From NCBI GenBank assembly GCA_019634895.1, contig JAHCAM010000010.1, positions 1 through 64,000 on the forward strand: a stretch of DNA of 64,000 nt, in the 5' to 3' direction. The number at the start of each line of letters is the position of its first letter. Position 1 is the first letter of the stretch. The translations under genes and the position numbers were made by a program. Shown one piece after another: positions 25,601-32,657 of this stretch. The stretch comes from Steroidobacteraceae bacterium (GTDB taxonomy: Bacteria; Pseudomonadota; Gammaproteobacteria; Steroidobacterales; Steroidobacteraceae). The notes under the pieces were generated by a model. That model made no database searches, was not told the origin of the DNA, and worked only from the letters and a program-made list of their open reading frames with translations.

Positions 25601-26363
25601 TCGTGAGGTTGCGGCCGCCGTCCTCGAACACGCGGAAGATGTCGGCGGGCTTCAGGTTCTGCCACGGCGGCAGCGGGTAGAGCTTCTCGAGGATGCCGTG
25701 GGCGGCGCGCTCCTCGGGCGTCGCCGGCGCGCCCTCGAGGATCGCGGCGCGGCCGTCGCGGGTGTAGGCCTCGCCGAGGATGTAGTTCTTGAACGGCAGG
25801 ATGCCGTTGTTGTACGCGGCGCCACCCCAGAACATGGCGTTGGTGGACATCAGGCTGCGCTCGGCGGCGACGATGACCTTCATGTGGCAGGCGCCGCAGG
25901 CCTCGCGCACCACGCGGTAGTCGGAGGGATTCACGAAGCGGATGAACTCGGGCGCCTCGCGGTTCAGCAGCGTGTAGCTGCGCACCGGATTCGCGCTCGC
26001 GGGCCAGCGCCAGTCGTCCGGGAAGCGCGGCAGCACGTGCGCGCGATCTCGCGCGGCGGCGTAGTCGGAGGTCGCTTCGACGGCCCGGCCCTGCCAGCGC
26101 ACCGCGGCGTTCCCGCCGTGGCAGTCGGTGCAGCCGAGCACGACGGCGGGGCTCGCGTGCATCGAGGGCTCGTCCGTCTCGCGGTGGCAGTCCATGCAGC
26201 CGGCGCTCTTCGCCGCCGCCTGTTCGCGCGTCTGCAGCGCCGGCGCACCGGGCGCGGTCATCCATTGCCGCTCGACGGGTTTGCCGTGCCGGTCGGCGGC
26301 GATGGCCGCGACTGCGAGCGCGATGGCGAGGCTGCCGGCGGCGGCGAGGAGATTGCGGCGCAT
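22647..26363 (-). CDS. decaheme c-type cytochrome fused to LVIVD-repeat propeller
   Basis: A 1238-residue exported protein (signal peptide RRNLLAAAGSLAIALAVAAIAA). Ten CXXCH sites lie in the first 800 or so residues: CMDCH, CTDCH, CGACH, CSACH, CMVCH, CVDCH, CKDCH, CYACH, CGGCH and CNDCH. The C-terminal 400 residues carry LVIVD-type repeats (GLVVYDAAG, GLILVDINT, GLVVVDLSDP, GLRVVDVTRP, GLAIVDVERP), predicted to fold as a beta-propeller that could dock a partner or surface. The porin gene lies two bases upstream in the same operon, so the pair could form an outer-membrane electron conduit comparable in principle to MtrCAB, without sequence identity to it. Electron direction is unknown. Confidence 0.88.
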   Translation of the reverse strand: MRRNLLAAAGSLAIALAVAAIAADRHGKPVERQWMTAPGAPALQTREQAAAKSAGCMDCHRETDEPSMHASPAVVLGCTDCHGGNAAVRWQGRAVEATSDYAAARDRAHVLPRFPDDWRWPASANPVRSYTLLNREAPEFIRFVNPSDYRVVREACGACHMKVIVAAERSLMSTNAMFWGGAAYNNGILPFKNYILGEAYTRDGRAAILEGAPATPEERAAHGILEKLYPLPPWQNLKPADIFRVFEDGGRNLTNLFPETGVPNVTGQVQRLEEPGRPDIRQSNRGPGTGARIAVPVLNIHKTRLNDPLAWFLGTNDQPGDYRSSGCSACHVVYANDRDPKHSGPYARYGHGGTTQTRDPTIPRERPGHPLAHAFSRAIPTSQCMVCHMHQPNMFMNTYLGYTMWDYESDAPFMWPKEQKYPTAAEARAVYDRNPEGAAARGLWGDLEFLKRVSELNPQLQDTQFADYHGHGWNFRAVFKRDRKGNLLDAEGRLVANDDPQKFAKAVHLSSSHADAGMHCVDCHFAQDSHGNGHLYGEVAQAVEIDCKDCHGTVNAYPTLRTSGPAAGPSGSDLSVLRNPDGRRRFEWLGGKLIQRSILDPQREWEISLVKDSVTPANPHYNEKAARAKLMSRDTQTLAWGPKVAPDDLAHADEQMECYACHTSWTTACGGCHLPIEANWKTGSHRYEGGTFRNWSSYNPQVARDEVFMLGLRGPTEGGKVAPVRSSSALVLSSTNANRERIYVQQPPIAASGYSSQAMNPHYPHTERKTETRRCNDCHLSDAGDNNAILAQTLGLGTQFINFIGFHAWVGTEGEVAAVQVTEWDEPQAVIGSYLHRYAYPDWFRRHGERGRTLQNASTHSSGPARCLQLRGEYLYVAEGARGLVVYDAAGIGNKGVSQKLITAPFSPLGHDTRVKSRDATCVALPTTQPVHPARNTGELMRVANLEQPFAPIYNYAVVTDAAEGLILVDINTLADGEFRNNRLKRALTWDGGGLLAGARHLTLGGNFAYVIADAGLVVVDLSDPLAPKAAAPVPLRDGRASALQFRYLFVTDASGLRVVDVTRPMQPELLADATVPLARAAGVFVSRNHAYVADGAKGLAIVDVERPARPALLRHFDGDGAIRDARDVVVASTNATLFAYVADGAGGLKVIQLTAPDTQPNFYGFSPEPRPQLVARFATRRPALSLSRPLERDRAVDETGGQVAVFGRRGSRPFNAAEMRRLYLDRDGRPWVVPDEW

Positions 26364-26365
26364 GG

Positions 26366-28174
26366 TCAGTACGCGAACACCAGGTTGCCGAGGATGGAAT
26401 AGGGCGTCTTCCTGCCGTACAAATCCGCGAATCCGCGACCCGGCACCAGGGCAGCGGCGGACAGGCGGACCACGATGTTCTGCGTGGCGAGCGGGCGCCA
26501 GGTGAGGGCGACCGAGAAGTCGAGGCCGATGTCGCGGCCGATGTCCGCCTGCATGCGCGCGGCCTCGAGCACCGCGGTGTCCGCGAACCAGAGGTAGTTG
26601 GCATTGACCGAGGCGCGCAATGTCGGCGTCAGGTCGAGGTCGCCGCCGGCGCCGACGAGCAGCAGGCCCGGATTGGTGAAATTGGACTGGCCGAACTCCT
26701 TGGAAGAGCGCAGCGAGTTCAGCACGCCGTTCCTGCCCGAGAGCGAGACGCGCCCGCCGCCGACCAGCGGCACCGGCTGGCGGATCCAGAAGCTGGTGTC
26801 GGCGCCCGCGATCAGCGGGTTCTCGAAGATGGCGTCGTAGCCCTGCGACACGTCGTCGAAGGGATCGTCGTCGCCGCTGGCGTAGAGCAGCGTGCCGCGC
26901 GCGCGGACCCAGTCGAAGTCGCGCGACAGCTCGGCGGCGCCGAAGAAGGCGCGGATGTCGGCGGACTGCGCCGTGAAGGTGCCGAGGTCCTCCTCGCCGA
27001 TGGCGCCGTAGGCGGAGACGCTCAGGTTCCACCGCCCGACGTGGCCGTCGCCGTTGTAGCCGAGGTAGGTCACGTCGTAGTCGCGCGCGCGCTCGAGGCC
27101 GAGCGAGGAGGGCCGCTGGATGAAGCGGTTGTCGTCGTAGAACTGGTCGCTGCCCTCGCGGTTCCGGTTGTGCGCCAGCACCAGCTGCGAGTTGTAGCCG
27201 AGCCAGGGCCAGTCCTGGCGGTAGAGGTTGGCGACGAACACGTCGTCGTCGCGGAACGCGTCGCCGCCGAGTTCGATCAGGTCGTTGAGGCCGCTGTTGG
27301 TGTCCTTCTCCAGGCGGCGGAACCAGGCGAGGTTGTACTGCCAGTGGTTGTTGTCGCGGGTGCCGAACAGGCGCACGCCGAAGGGGCTGTCCTGGAACAG
27401 GAAGCCGCGGAAGTCGGCGGTGAACGGCTGCACGCCGACGCGGATGCTGTCGAAGTCGTAGCGATCGGAGACGTTCCGCAGGTGCTTGTCCACGAACAGC
27501 GCCTGCACCCCGATCGCGCCGTCGCTGCGGGTGGTGCCGCGCGCCGGGTTCGCCCTCAGGATGCCGGGTTCGTTGACCGCCGCGTAGTTGAGGTTGAACA
27601 CCGGGGTGAAGCGGAACTCCCAGTCCGGCGGCTTGAACACGGTGCTGCCCTTGTACAGCACGAACTCGGCGGCCAGGCTCTGGGCGTAGACCTGCTGCTC
27701 GCCGTCGCCGATGGTGTCGAGGCTGCCGGGATCGCCGCTGTCGGCGGCGGCGACCGGCACCGGGAAGCGGCGCGGCTCGATCACGCTGTCGCTGACCAGG
27801 CCGAGGTTGAAGAACCAGTCCTCGCCGATGACGGGACGGTCGCCCTTGAGCCAGTTGTTGCCGTGGTAGGGATCGAGCAGGTTCTCGCGGTAGCCGAGCA
27901 GGCTGACGATGCGCCAGCGGTCGGGCAGCCCGGAGAACTCGTCGAGCGCGTTCGGGTCGGCGCCGGGCAGGCGCGCGGGATCGCAGGGCGTGGGCTCGAA
28001 GGGCAGCACCGGAACGCGCGGGCTGCGCCGATTCGGCCGCGCCTCCTCCTGCGGCGGGCACCGCTCATAAATGGGACGCGTCCCATTATCTTCGGCCTCA
28101 TTGCGGTAATTGGACGCGTCCCCTTTATCTGGGGCGAGGAGCGCGAGCGCGGCGATGAGGCTACTTGCCCGCAC
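26366..28174 (-). CDS. outer-membrane porin-like beta-barrel of the redox operon, with two repeat insertions
   Basis: A 602-residue protein read from GTG at 28174, overlapping the preceding gene by 14 bases. A short hydrophobic leader (LIAALALLAP) is followed at once by residues about 16-35 encoded by a GGACGCGTCC repeat element. The body has alternating aromatic beta-strands (WEFRFTPVFNLNYAAV, WQYNLAWFRRL, YDVTYLGYNGDG) and ends in ILGNLVFAY, a typical outer-membrane assembly signal with a terminal aromatic. Near the C-terminus VPGRGFADL is encoded by a second repeat family. Between two cytochrome-related genes, it is the best candidate for the outer-membrane pore of an electron conduit. Signal-peptide cleavage next to the insertion is uncertain. 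Confidence 0.8.
   Translation of the reverse strand: MRASSLIAALALLAPDKGDASNYRNEAEDNGTRPIYERCPPQEEARPNRRSPRVPVLPFEPTPCDPARLPGADPNALDEFSGLPDRWRIVSLLGYRENLLDPYHGNNWLKGDRPVIGEDWFFNLGLVSDSVIEPRRFPVPVAAADSGDPGSLDTIGDGEQQVYAQSLAAEFVLYKGSTVFKPPDWEFRFTPVFNLNYAAVNEPGILRANPARGTTRSDGAIGVQALFVDKHLRNVSDRYDFDSIRVGVQPFTADFRGFLFQDSPFGVRLFGTRDNNHWQYNLAWFRRLEKDTNSGLNDLIELGGDAFRDDDVFVANLYRQDWPWLGYNSQLVLAHNRNREGSDQFYDDNRFIQRPSSLGLERARDYDVTYLGYNGDGHVGRWNLSVSAYGAIGEEDLGTFTAQSADIRAFFGAAELSRDFDWVRARGTLLYASGDDDPFDDVSQGYDAIFENPLIAGADTSFWIRQPVPLVGGGRVSLSGRNGVLNSLRSSKEFGQSNFTNPGLLLVGAGGDLDLTPTLRASVNANYLWFADTAVLEAARMQADIGRDIGLDFSVALTWRPLATQNIVVRLSAAALVPGRGFADLYGRKTPYSILGNLVFAY
26421..26447. repeat. 27-bp dispersed element inside the porin gene
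   Basis: This is identical over 27 bases to 16101-16127. It is translated in frame as part of VPGRGFADL, about 20 residues before the porin C-terminus. Confidence 0.8.
28068..28127. repeat. GGACGCGTCC repeat pair inside the porin gene
   Basis: Cores at 28074-28083 and 28112-28121 are in inverted array with A/T flanks. The element is translated through as about 20 codons right after the signal peptide region of the porin and does not break the frame. Confidence 0.85.
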
Positions 28175-30137
28175 AGACGCCCTCCGCGGCGGAATCGAGG
28201 AACGGCGCCTGCGGGCAGTTGACGTAGCGCAGGCGGTTGCCGACCGGAACGAGAGTGTCGGCGCGCGCCGCTGCGGGCGCGTTGCCGATTGCGCCGCCGA
28301 GCTGCGCGGAGGCCTCGTGCAGTCCCAGGAACGCGATCATGTCGTCCTGGTCCACGCCGTCGCCGGAGACGCCGATGCCGCCGACCAGCGCGGCGCCGCG
28401 ATAGACGGGCACGCCGCCCGGGAAGATCTGCAGGCCGTTCGCCAGCTGCCCGAACGCGCCGCTGACGCCGAACCCGAGGTTGAACCCCTGCACGCCGGTG
28501 CAGTTCTGCGGCACGTCCGCGGCGAGCCCGGCGACGAAGGCGACGTGCTGGATGATGGCGTTGTGCGCCAGGTCGAGCTGCAGCCCGGTCGAGAACGGCG
28601 TCCACTCGCCGGCCGGCTTGGAGAGCGGACCGTGCGGCGCGCCATCCACGCCGTCCGGATAGAAAGGCCGCGCCAGGTTGCCGACCGCGCGCGTGCTGAA
28701 GGCGACCGCGCCGTCGGCGAGCGCATTGGGCAGGCCAGTAAATGCACGCAGGTCCGTGACGTACTGCCCGACCGGCTCGTTGCGCAGCACCACCAGCCCG
28801 CCGTCCAGGTACACGGCGTCCGGCACGCCGTTGAGCGCGGCGGCGGCGGCAGCCGAGGAGAGGAACGCCGCGCTGCGCGCCTTCTGCAGCGCGACGTCGA
28901 TGCCGAACAGGGGCGCATCGCGGCCGCGCGCAATGCCGAGGATCGCGCCGTTCGTGTCCACGACCGCGACCGTCACGCGCGCCGGACTGCCGAGCGGGCG
29001 GCGGATCTGCGCGCGCGCGCGATTGGCGATGCGCAGGGCCTCGGCGATGATGGTGCGCACCTCGGCGGCGCTGAGCGCGCCGGGACCATCGGTGCCCGCT
29101 GCCGGCCGGAAACGCTCGACATCCGCTGCGTCCACCATCACGAAGGCGTCGAGCCCCGGATAGTCGAGCGCATCGGCGCGCACGCCGGAGGCGGGCTGGC
29201 CGAAGGCGGTGCCCGCGATCACGGCGGCGGCCGAATACCCCGGCACCGCCACCAGCACGCCGGCGACGCCATTGAGCGCAGCGAAAGCCGGCGGCGCGCC
29301 CGTGTTCGCGACCAGATCGCCGAACAGCGCATCCGCGAGGCGCAGCAGCTTGCCATCCGCCGCGATGCGCTCGGCGCGGCGATCGTCCGGCGCGGCGCGG
29401 CCGAAGGTGGCGGCCAGCGCGATCAACTCGTCGAGGTCCGCATCCACGTCCTGTACGTTCGCATCGAGTCCGTAGATGCCGTCGGCGATCACGCCGACGC
29501 CGCCGACCGGCGTGCCGGCCTTGTACAGCGGCAGGCCGCCGGGATCCGCGGCCAGGCCCAGCGGCGAGCGCTTGGGGCCCGCGTCCGCCGCGCCGCCCGC
29601 GTAGCGTGCAGAAAGGTCGGAGCAGGGCAACTGGCTGAACTGCACGCCGAACAGGGGTCCGGCGGGGGCGAGGACCTCTCCGGGATTGAAGTGTTCCTGC
29701 ACGATCTGGCTCGCGGTGCGCGTGCCGAAGGCGTGGCCCTCGGTCGAGAGATAGGCCGCGGTGACCGCTTTCGCGATCGCAGCCAGGGTGTCCGGCACGA
29801 CGGCGACGCCCTCGAGCCCGCCGCTGGCGCCGTTCGACTGCACGGCGACGGTGGTCGCGGCGCCGTTCATGCGGAACACCGCCAGCACGTTGCCGGCGCG
29901 GTCCACGACTGCGATCGTCGCAGCCGCGCCGCGCGCCTGCGCTTCGGCCACCGCGCGCGCGATGACGGCCTCGACCTCGGCGACCGCGAGGAAGCTCGCG
30001 GGCCCGGCGCAGGAACCGTCGCAGCCCGCGGGCGGCGGATCGACCGCGCCTGGCGGCGACGACGCGGTCCCGCCGCCGCCGCAGGCCGAAACGGACGAAA
30101 CCAGCGCCAGCAGTGCGAGCGCGCGCATCGCGCTCAT
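28161..30137 (-). CDS. lipoprotein with two GlcG/HbpS-like domains
   Basis: A 658-residue protein read from the ATG at 30137, sharing ATGA with the upstream FHA-cytochrome gene. The signal peptide ends at a lipobox-like VSACGGG (Cys near 19). Two copies of a GlcG/HbpS-like domain follow. The first (about 48-300) contains VIARAVAEAQARGAAATIAVVDRAGNVLAVFRM. The second (about 335-640) contains IIAEALRIANRARAQ and RVTVAVVDTNGAILGIARGRDAP. HbpS-type proteins bind heme or sense oxidative stress. In this operon a role in heme handling or redox sensing next to the cytochromes is plausible but inferred. The gene overlaps the porin gene downstream. Confidence 0.82.
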   Translation of the reverse strand: MSAMRALALLALVSSVSACGGGGTASSPPGAVDPPPAGCDGSCAGPASFLAVAEVEAVIARAVAEAQARGAAATIAVVDRAGNVLAVFRMNGAATTVAVQSNGASGGLEGVAVVPDTLAAIAKAVTAAYLSTEGHAFGTRTASQIVQEHFNPGEVLAPAGPLFGVQFSQLPCSDLSARYAGGAADAGPKRSPLGLAADPGGLPLYKAGTPVGGVGVIADGIYGLDANVQDVDADLDELIALAATFGRAAPDDRRAERIAADGKLLRLADALFGDLVANTGAPPAFAALNGVAGVLVAVPGYSAAAVIAGTAFGQPASGVRADALDYPGLDAFVMVDAADVERFRPAAGTDGPGALSAAEVRTIIAEALRIANRARAQIRRPLGSPARVTVAVVDTNGAILGIARGRDAPLFGIDVALQKARSAAFLSSAAAAAALNGVPDAVYLDGGLVVLRNEPVGQYVTDLRAFTGLPNALADGAVAFSTRAVGNLARPFYPDGVDGAPHGPLSKPAGEWTPFSTGLQLDLAHNAIIQHVAFVAGLAADVPQNCTGVQGFNLGFGVSGAFGQLANGLQIFPGGVPVYRGAALVGGIGVSGDGVDQDDMIAFLGLHEASAQLGGAIGNAPAAARADTLVPVGNRLRYVNCPQAPFLDSAAEGVCAGK

Positions 30138-31762
30138 CGGACCGCGCCTTCCCAGGCCCCGTGCCGCGCGTCGTGGAAGCCGTGGCACATCGTGCAGCTG
30201 CTCTGCACGCGGTTCTGCGGGTTGCGGTGCCAGTCGCCGCTGCCGTGGCATTCGCGGCAGTCCTCGATCTTCGGCATGAGGACATCCGCGGCATCTTTCG
30301 AGCGGGCCGCGTCGTGGCACAGCCCGCATTCGGACAGCGCGGTGGAGTGGCGCGCGTGGTTGAAGCGCGCCTTCGGCATCCACGCCGTGCGCAGCTTCGC
30401 AGGTTCCACCTTCCACGGATCGTCCGGATCGCCGGTGGCGGCGATCTCGTGGCAGTCGTGGCAGCTGCGGCGCTCGAACAGGTCGCGCGCGACCGTGAAG
30501 GCGCGCTCGCGCGCCTGCTGCAGCAGCCGTGCCCGTTCGCGCGCATCGGTGACGCGGCCCGGCACGCGCGCCAGCCGCGCGGGCTGCGCCGTCGCCTGCG
30601 GATCGGGATAGAGCTCGAGGAAGCTGCGGCTGTAGTACTCGACCAGGCGGCGCAGCACGGTGCTGGCGTCCGTATGCGGCACCGTGGCGTCCGGGAAGGC
30701 GGGATCGAAGTCGAGGCGGTGGCAGTCGGCGCAGTGCGCCAGCATCGTCACCGGCTGCATGCGCCCGCCGTCCGCCTCGGGCCGGTGGCAGTCGCCGCAG
30801 GCCATCACCACGTCCTTGCCGTCCTTGCCCTCGATGCCCTCCGGGTCCAGGTGCACGTCGTGCGGGAACTTGAGGCGCTGGGGCCCGCCTGCGGCGAGGC
30901 GGAACTCCGGGTGCGCGTCGTGGAAGTCGGCGGCGTCCTCGATGCCGGCGCCGGCGCCCGCGACTGCGGCGATGTCCGCGTGGCAATCCGTGCACAGCGC
31001 ATCGTCGCGGCGCACCAGCGTCGCGGGCTCGTTGTGCTCGGCATGGCAGCCGGCGCAGCGCATCGTCTCGAGTCCGGTGACCGGCCCGTCGGCGGCGAAA
31101 TGGCGGCCGACGCCCGCGTGGCAGTCGGTGCAGGCGACGTTGCGCACGCGCTCGAAGGGCTGCTGGTGGCAGGTCTCGCAGCGCCAGCCCACGTTGTGAT
31201 GCGCCGGGGACAGCGGACCGCTGATCCAGAAGCCGTCGTCCGGCAGCGGACCGCCGCGCAGCCGGTCCTGCCAGCCCTCGTCCAGCAGCCCGGAGGCCGG
31301 GATGACGAGCGACAGCGCGAGCGTCGCGGCCGCGAGCGCCCAGTTGACCGGCGCGCGCCGCCAGGACAGCGCCTGGAAGTCGAGGCGCCTGGAGTCGAGG
31401 CCGGCGGCCTCGGCGGCGACCTCCGCATCGAGCTCGAAGCTGAAGCCGAGGTCGATGCCCGCCGGCGGCTCGAACACGCGCAGCACGTTGGCGCCGATGC
31501 GGACCGTGTCGCCCGCACGGAGCGCCGCGTCGCGGCACAGCGTGTCGTTGACGACGATGCCCGCCGGCGAGCGGCTGGCGATGACGGGGGTGCCGGCGCG
31601 CAGCGCGATGCTGGCATGCCGCAGGGCGACGCGGCGGTCCTTGAGCTGCAGCACCTGGTCGGTGGAACGGCCGAGCGTGAGCGCCTCGCCGTCGAACAGG
31701 CGCTCCTTCGCCTCCACCGCATTGGCCTGCCCGCGCCTCAGGAAGCGGATGAGGACCTTCAC
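30134..31762 (-). CDS. FHA domain - transmembrane helix - decaheme cytochrome
   Basis: A 542-residue fusion. Residues 25-100 form an FHA-like domain (LTLGRSTDQVLQL, with G31-R32, then VALRHASI, then VVND). The usual Ser-Arg before the His is Ala-Leu, so phospho-threonine binding may be weakened. A single membrane helix (about 137-158), preceded by WRR, puts FHA in the cytoplasm and the rest in the periplasm. The periplasmic part has ten CXXCH sites: CETCH, CTDCH, CAGCH, CTDCH, CGDCH, CADCH, CHDCH, CGLCH, CRECH and CTMCH. It could take electrons from the cytochrome b encoded just upstream and pass them across the periplasm. The domain order is unusual. Confidence 0.88.
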   Translation of the reverse strand: MKVLIRFLRRGQANAVEAKERLFDGEALTLGRSTDQVLQLKDRRVALRHASIALRAGTPVIASRSPAGIVVNDTLCRDAALRAGDTVRIGANVLRVFEPPAGIDLGFSFELDAEVAAEAAGLDSRRLDFQALSWRRAPVNWALAAATLALSLVIPASGLLDEGWQDRLRGGPLPDDGFWISGPLSPAHHNVGWRCETCHQQPFERVRNVACTDCHAGVGRHFAADGPVTGLETMRCAGCHAEHNEPATLVRRDDALCTDCHADIAAVAGAGAGIEDAADFHDAHPEFRLAAGGPQRLKFPHDVHLDPEGIEGKDGKDVVMACGDCHRPEADGGRMQPVTMLAHCADCHRLDFDPAFPDATVPHTDASTVLRRLVEYYSRSFLELYPDPQATAQPARLARVPGRVTDARERARLLQQARERAFTVARDLFERRSCHDCHEIAATGDPDDPWKVEPAKLRTAWMPKARFNHARHSTALSECGLCHDAARSKDAADVLMPKIEDCRECHGSGDWHRNPQNRVQSSCTMCHGFHDARHGAWEGAVR

Positions 31763-31766
31763 GGCA

Positions 31767-32648
31767 TCACCAGTACAGGAACACGACCAGCACGTGCGCG
31801 GCGAGCGCCGCCAGCAGCGCGCAGGTCGCCGGCACGTGCACGTAGAGCCAGGCGTCGAGCCAGCCGCGGATCTGCGCGTCGCGGCGCAGCCGTTCGAGCA
31901 GGCCCCGGCGCGTGTTGACCAGCGCCATCAGCTCGTGGATCAGCCGCGTGCGCTCGCCGTCGGTGCTGCCGGCGAGTTCGTGGCCCAGCCAGTCGACCAG
32001 CCTCGACTGGCCGGCGTTCGGCTGCGCGTGGCCGCCGCCATGCGCGCCCGGCAGCACCACGCGCGAGCGGTCGCGGCCCGCGAGGATCGCCCAGGCGGAA
32101 CCGCCGAGCGCGGCGCGGTCGCGCGCGCTGACGATGACGTCCGGGAACTCGCCGCCGAGCGCCGCGGCCTGCTTCGCGCACAGCCGGTCGAGGTCGGCGA
32201 GCTCGGCCAGCATCTGCTCGCGGGTCTCGCCGGCGCGGTTGCGGCTCATCTGCTCCGGATAGCGCAGGTAGAACCACACGCCCACGATGCCGCTCGCCAC
32301 CACGACGCAGGCGAGCGCGTAGGCGAGCGTGTGCACGTTCCAGCCGAACTGGAAGCCGGCGTGCAGCGTCATGACGACGAGCAGCGCGAGCCCCAGGTAG
32401 ACGTGCGCGGAGAGCCAGCCGCGCACGCTGCCGAGCGTGGAGGCGTAGGCGCGCTTGCGGATGCTGAAGGCGCCGAGCAGGAGCACCAGCGCCGCCGCGA
32501 TGCCGCCCAGCGTGTAGCCGAGCCAGGTGCCGCCGTTCGGCGGTTCGGGCGGGCGGTGCAGCGCATAGGCGAGGATGGCGGCGGCGGCCAGCGCCCCGGC
32601 CGCCCAGAGGTAGCGCATGCGGCGGTAGGCGAGCAGCGATTCCTGCAT
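31767..32648 (-). CDS. di-heme membrane cytochrome b-like protein
   Basis: A 293-residue inner-membrane protein with about five hydrophobic segments. Two of them carry an HX13H pair (HVYLGLALLVVMTLH and HVPATCALLAALAAH), the spacing that holds two stacked b-hemes across a membrane in cytochrome b proteins. A soluble loop of about 130 residues (EQMSRNRAGETREQMLAELADLDRLC...) lies between the helix sets. It follows the flavoprotein-ferredoxin gene by 9 bases and precedes the FHA-cytochrome by 4, exactly where a membrane electron shuttle would be expected. Sequence identity to named cytochrome b families was not seen; the heme assignment rests on His spacing. Confidence 0.75.
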   Translation of the reverse strand: MQESLLAYRRMRYLWAAGALAAAAILAYALHRPPEPPNGGTWLGYTLGGIAAALVLLLGAFSIRKRAYASTLGSVRGWLSAHVYLGLALLVVMTLHAGFQFGWNVHTLAYALACVVVASGIVGVWFYLRYPEQMSRNRAGETREQMLAELADLDRLCAKQAAALGGEFPDVIVSARDRAALGGSAWAILAGRDRSRVVLPGAHGGGHAQPNAGQSRLVDWLGHELAGSTDGERTRLIHELMALVNTRRGLLERLRRDAQIRGWLDAWLYVHVPATCALLAALAAHVLVVFLYW

Positions 32649-32657
32649 GGCGTGTAT

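Noticed and set aside
22128-26402. A 1424-codon open frame on the plus strand
   Set aside because: It is antisense to the decaheme and five-heme cytochrome genes, whose heme motifs are in the other strand's frame. Very long antisense frames are expected at this GC content.
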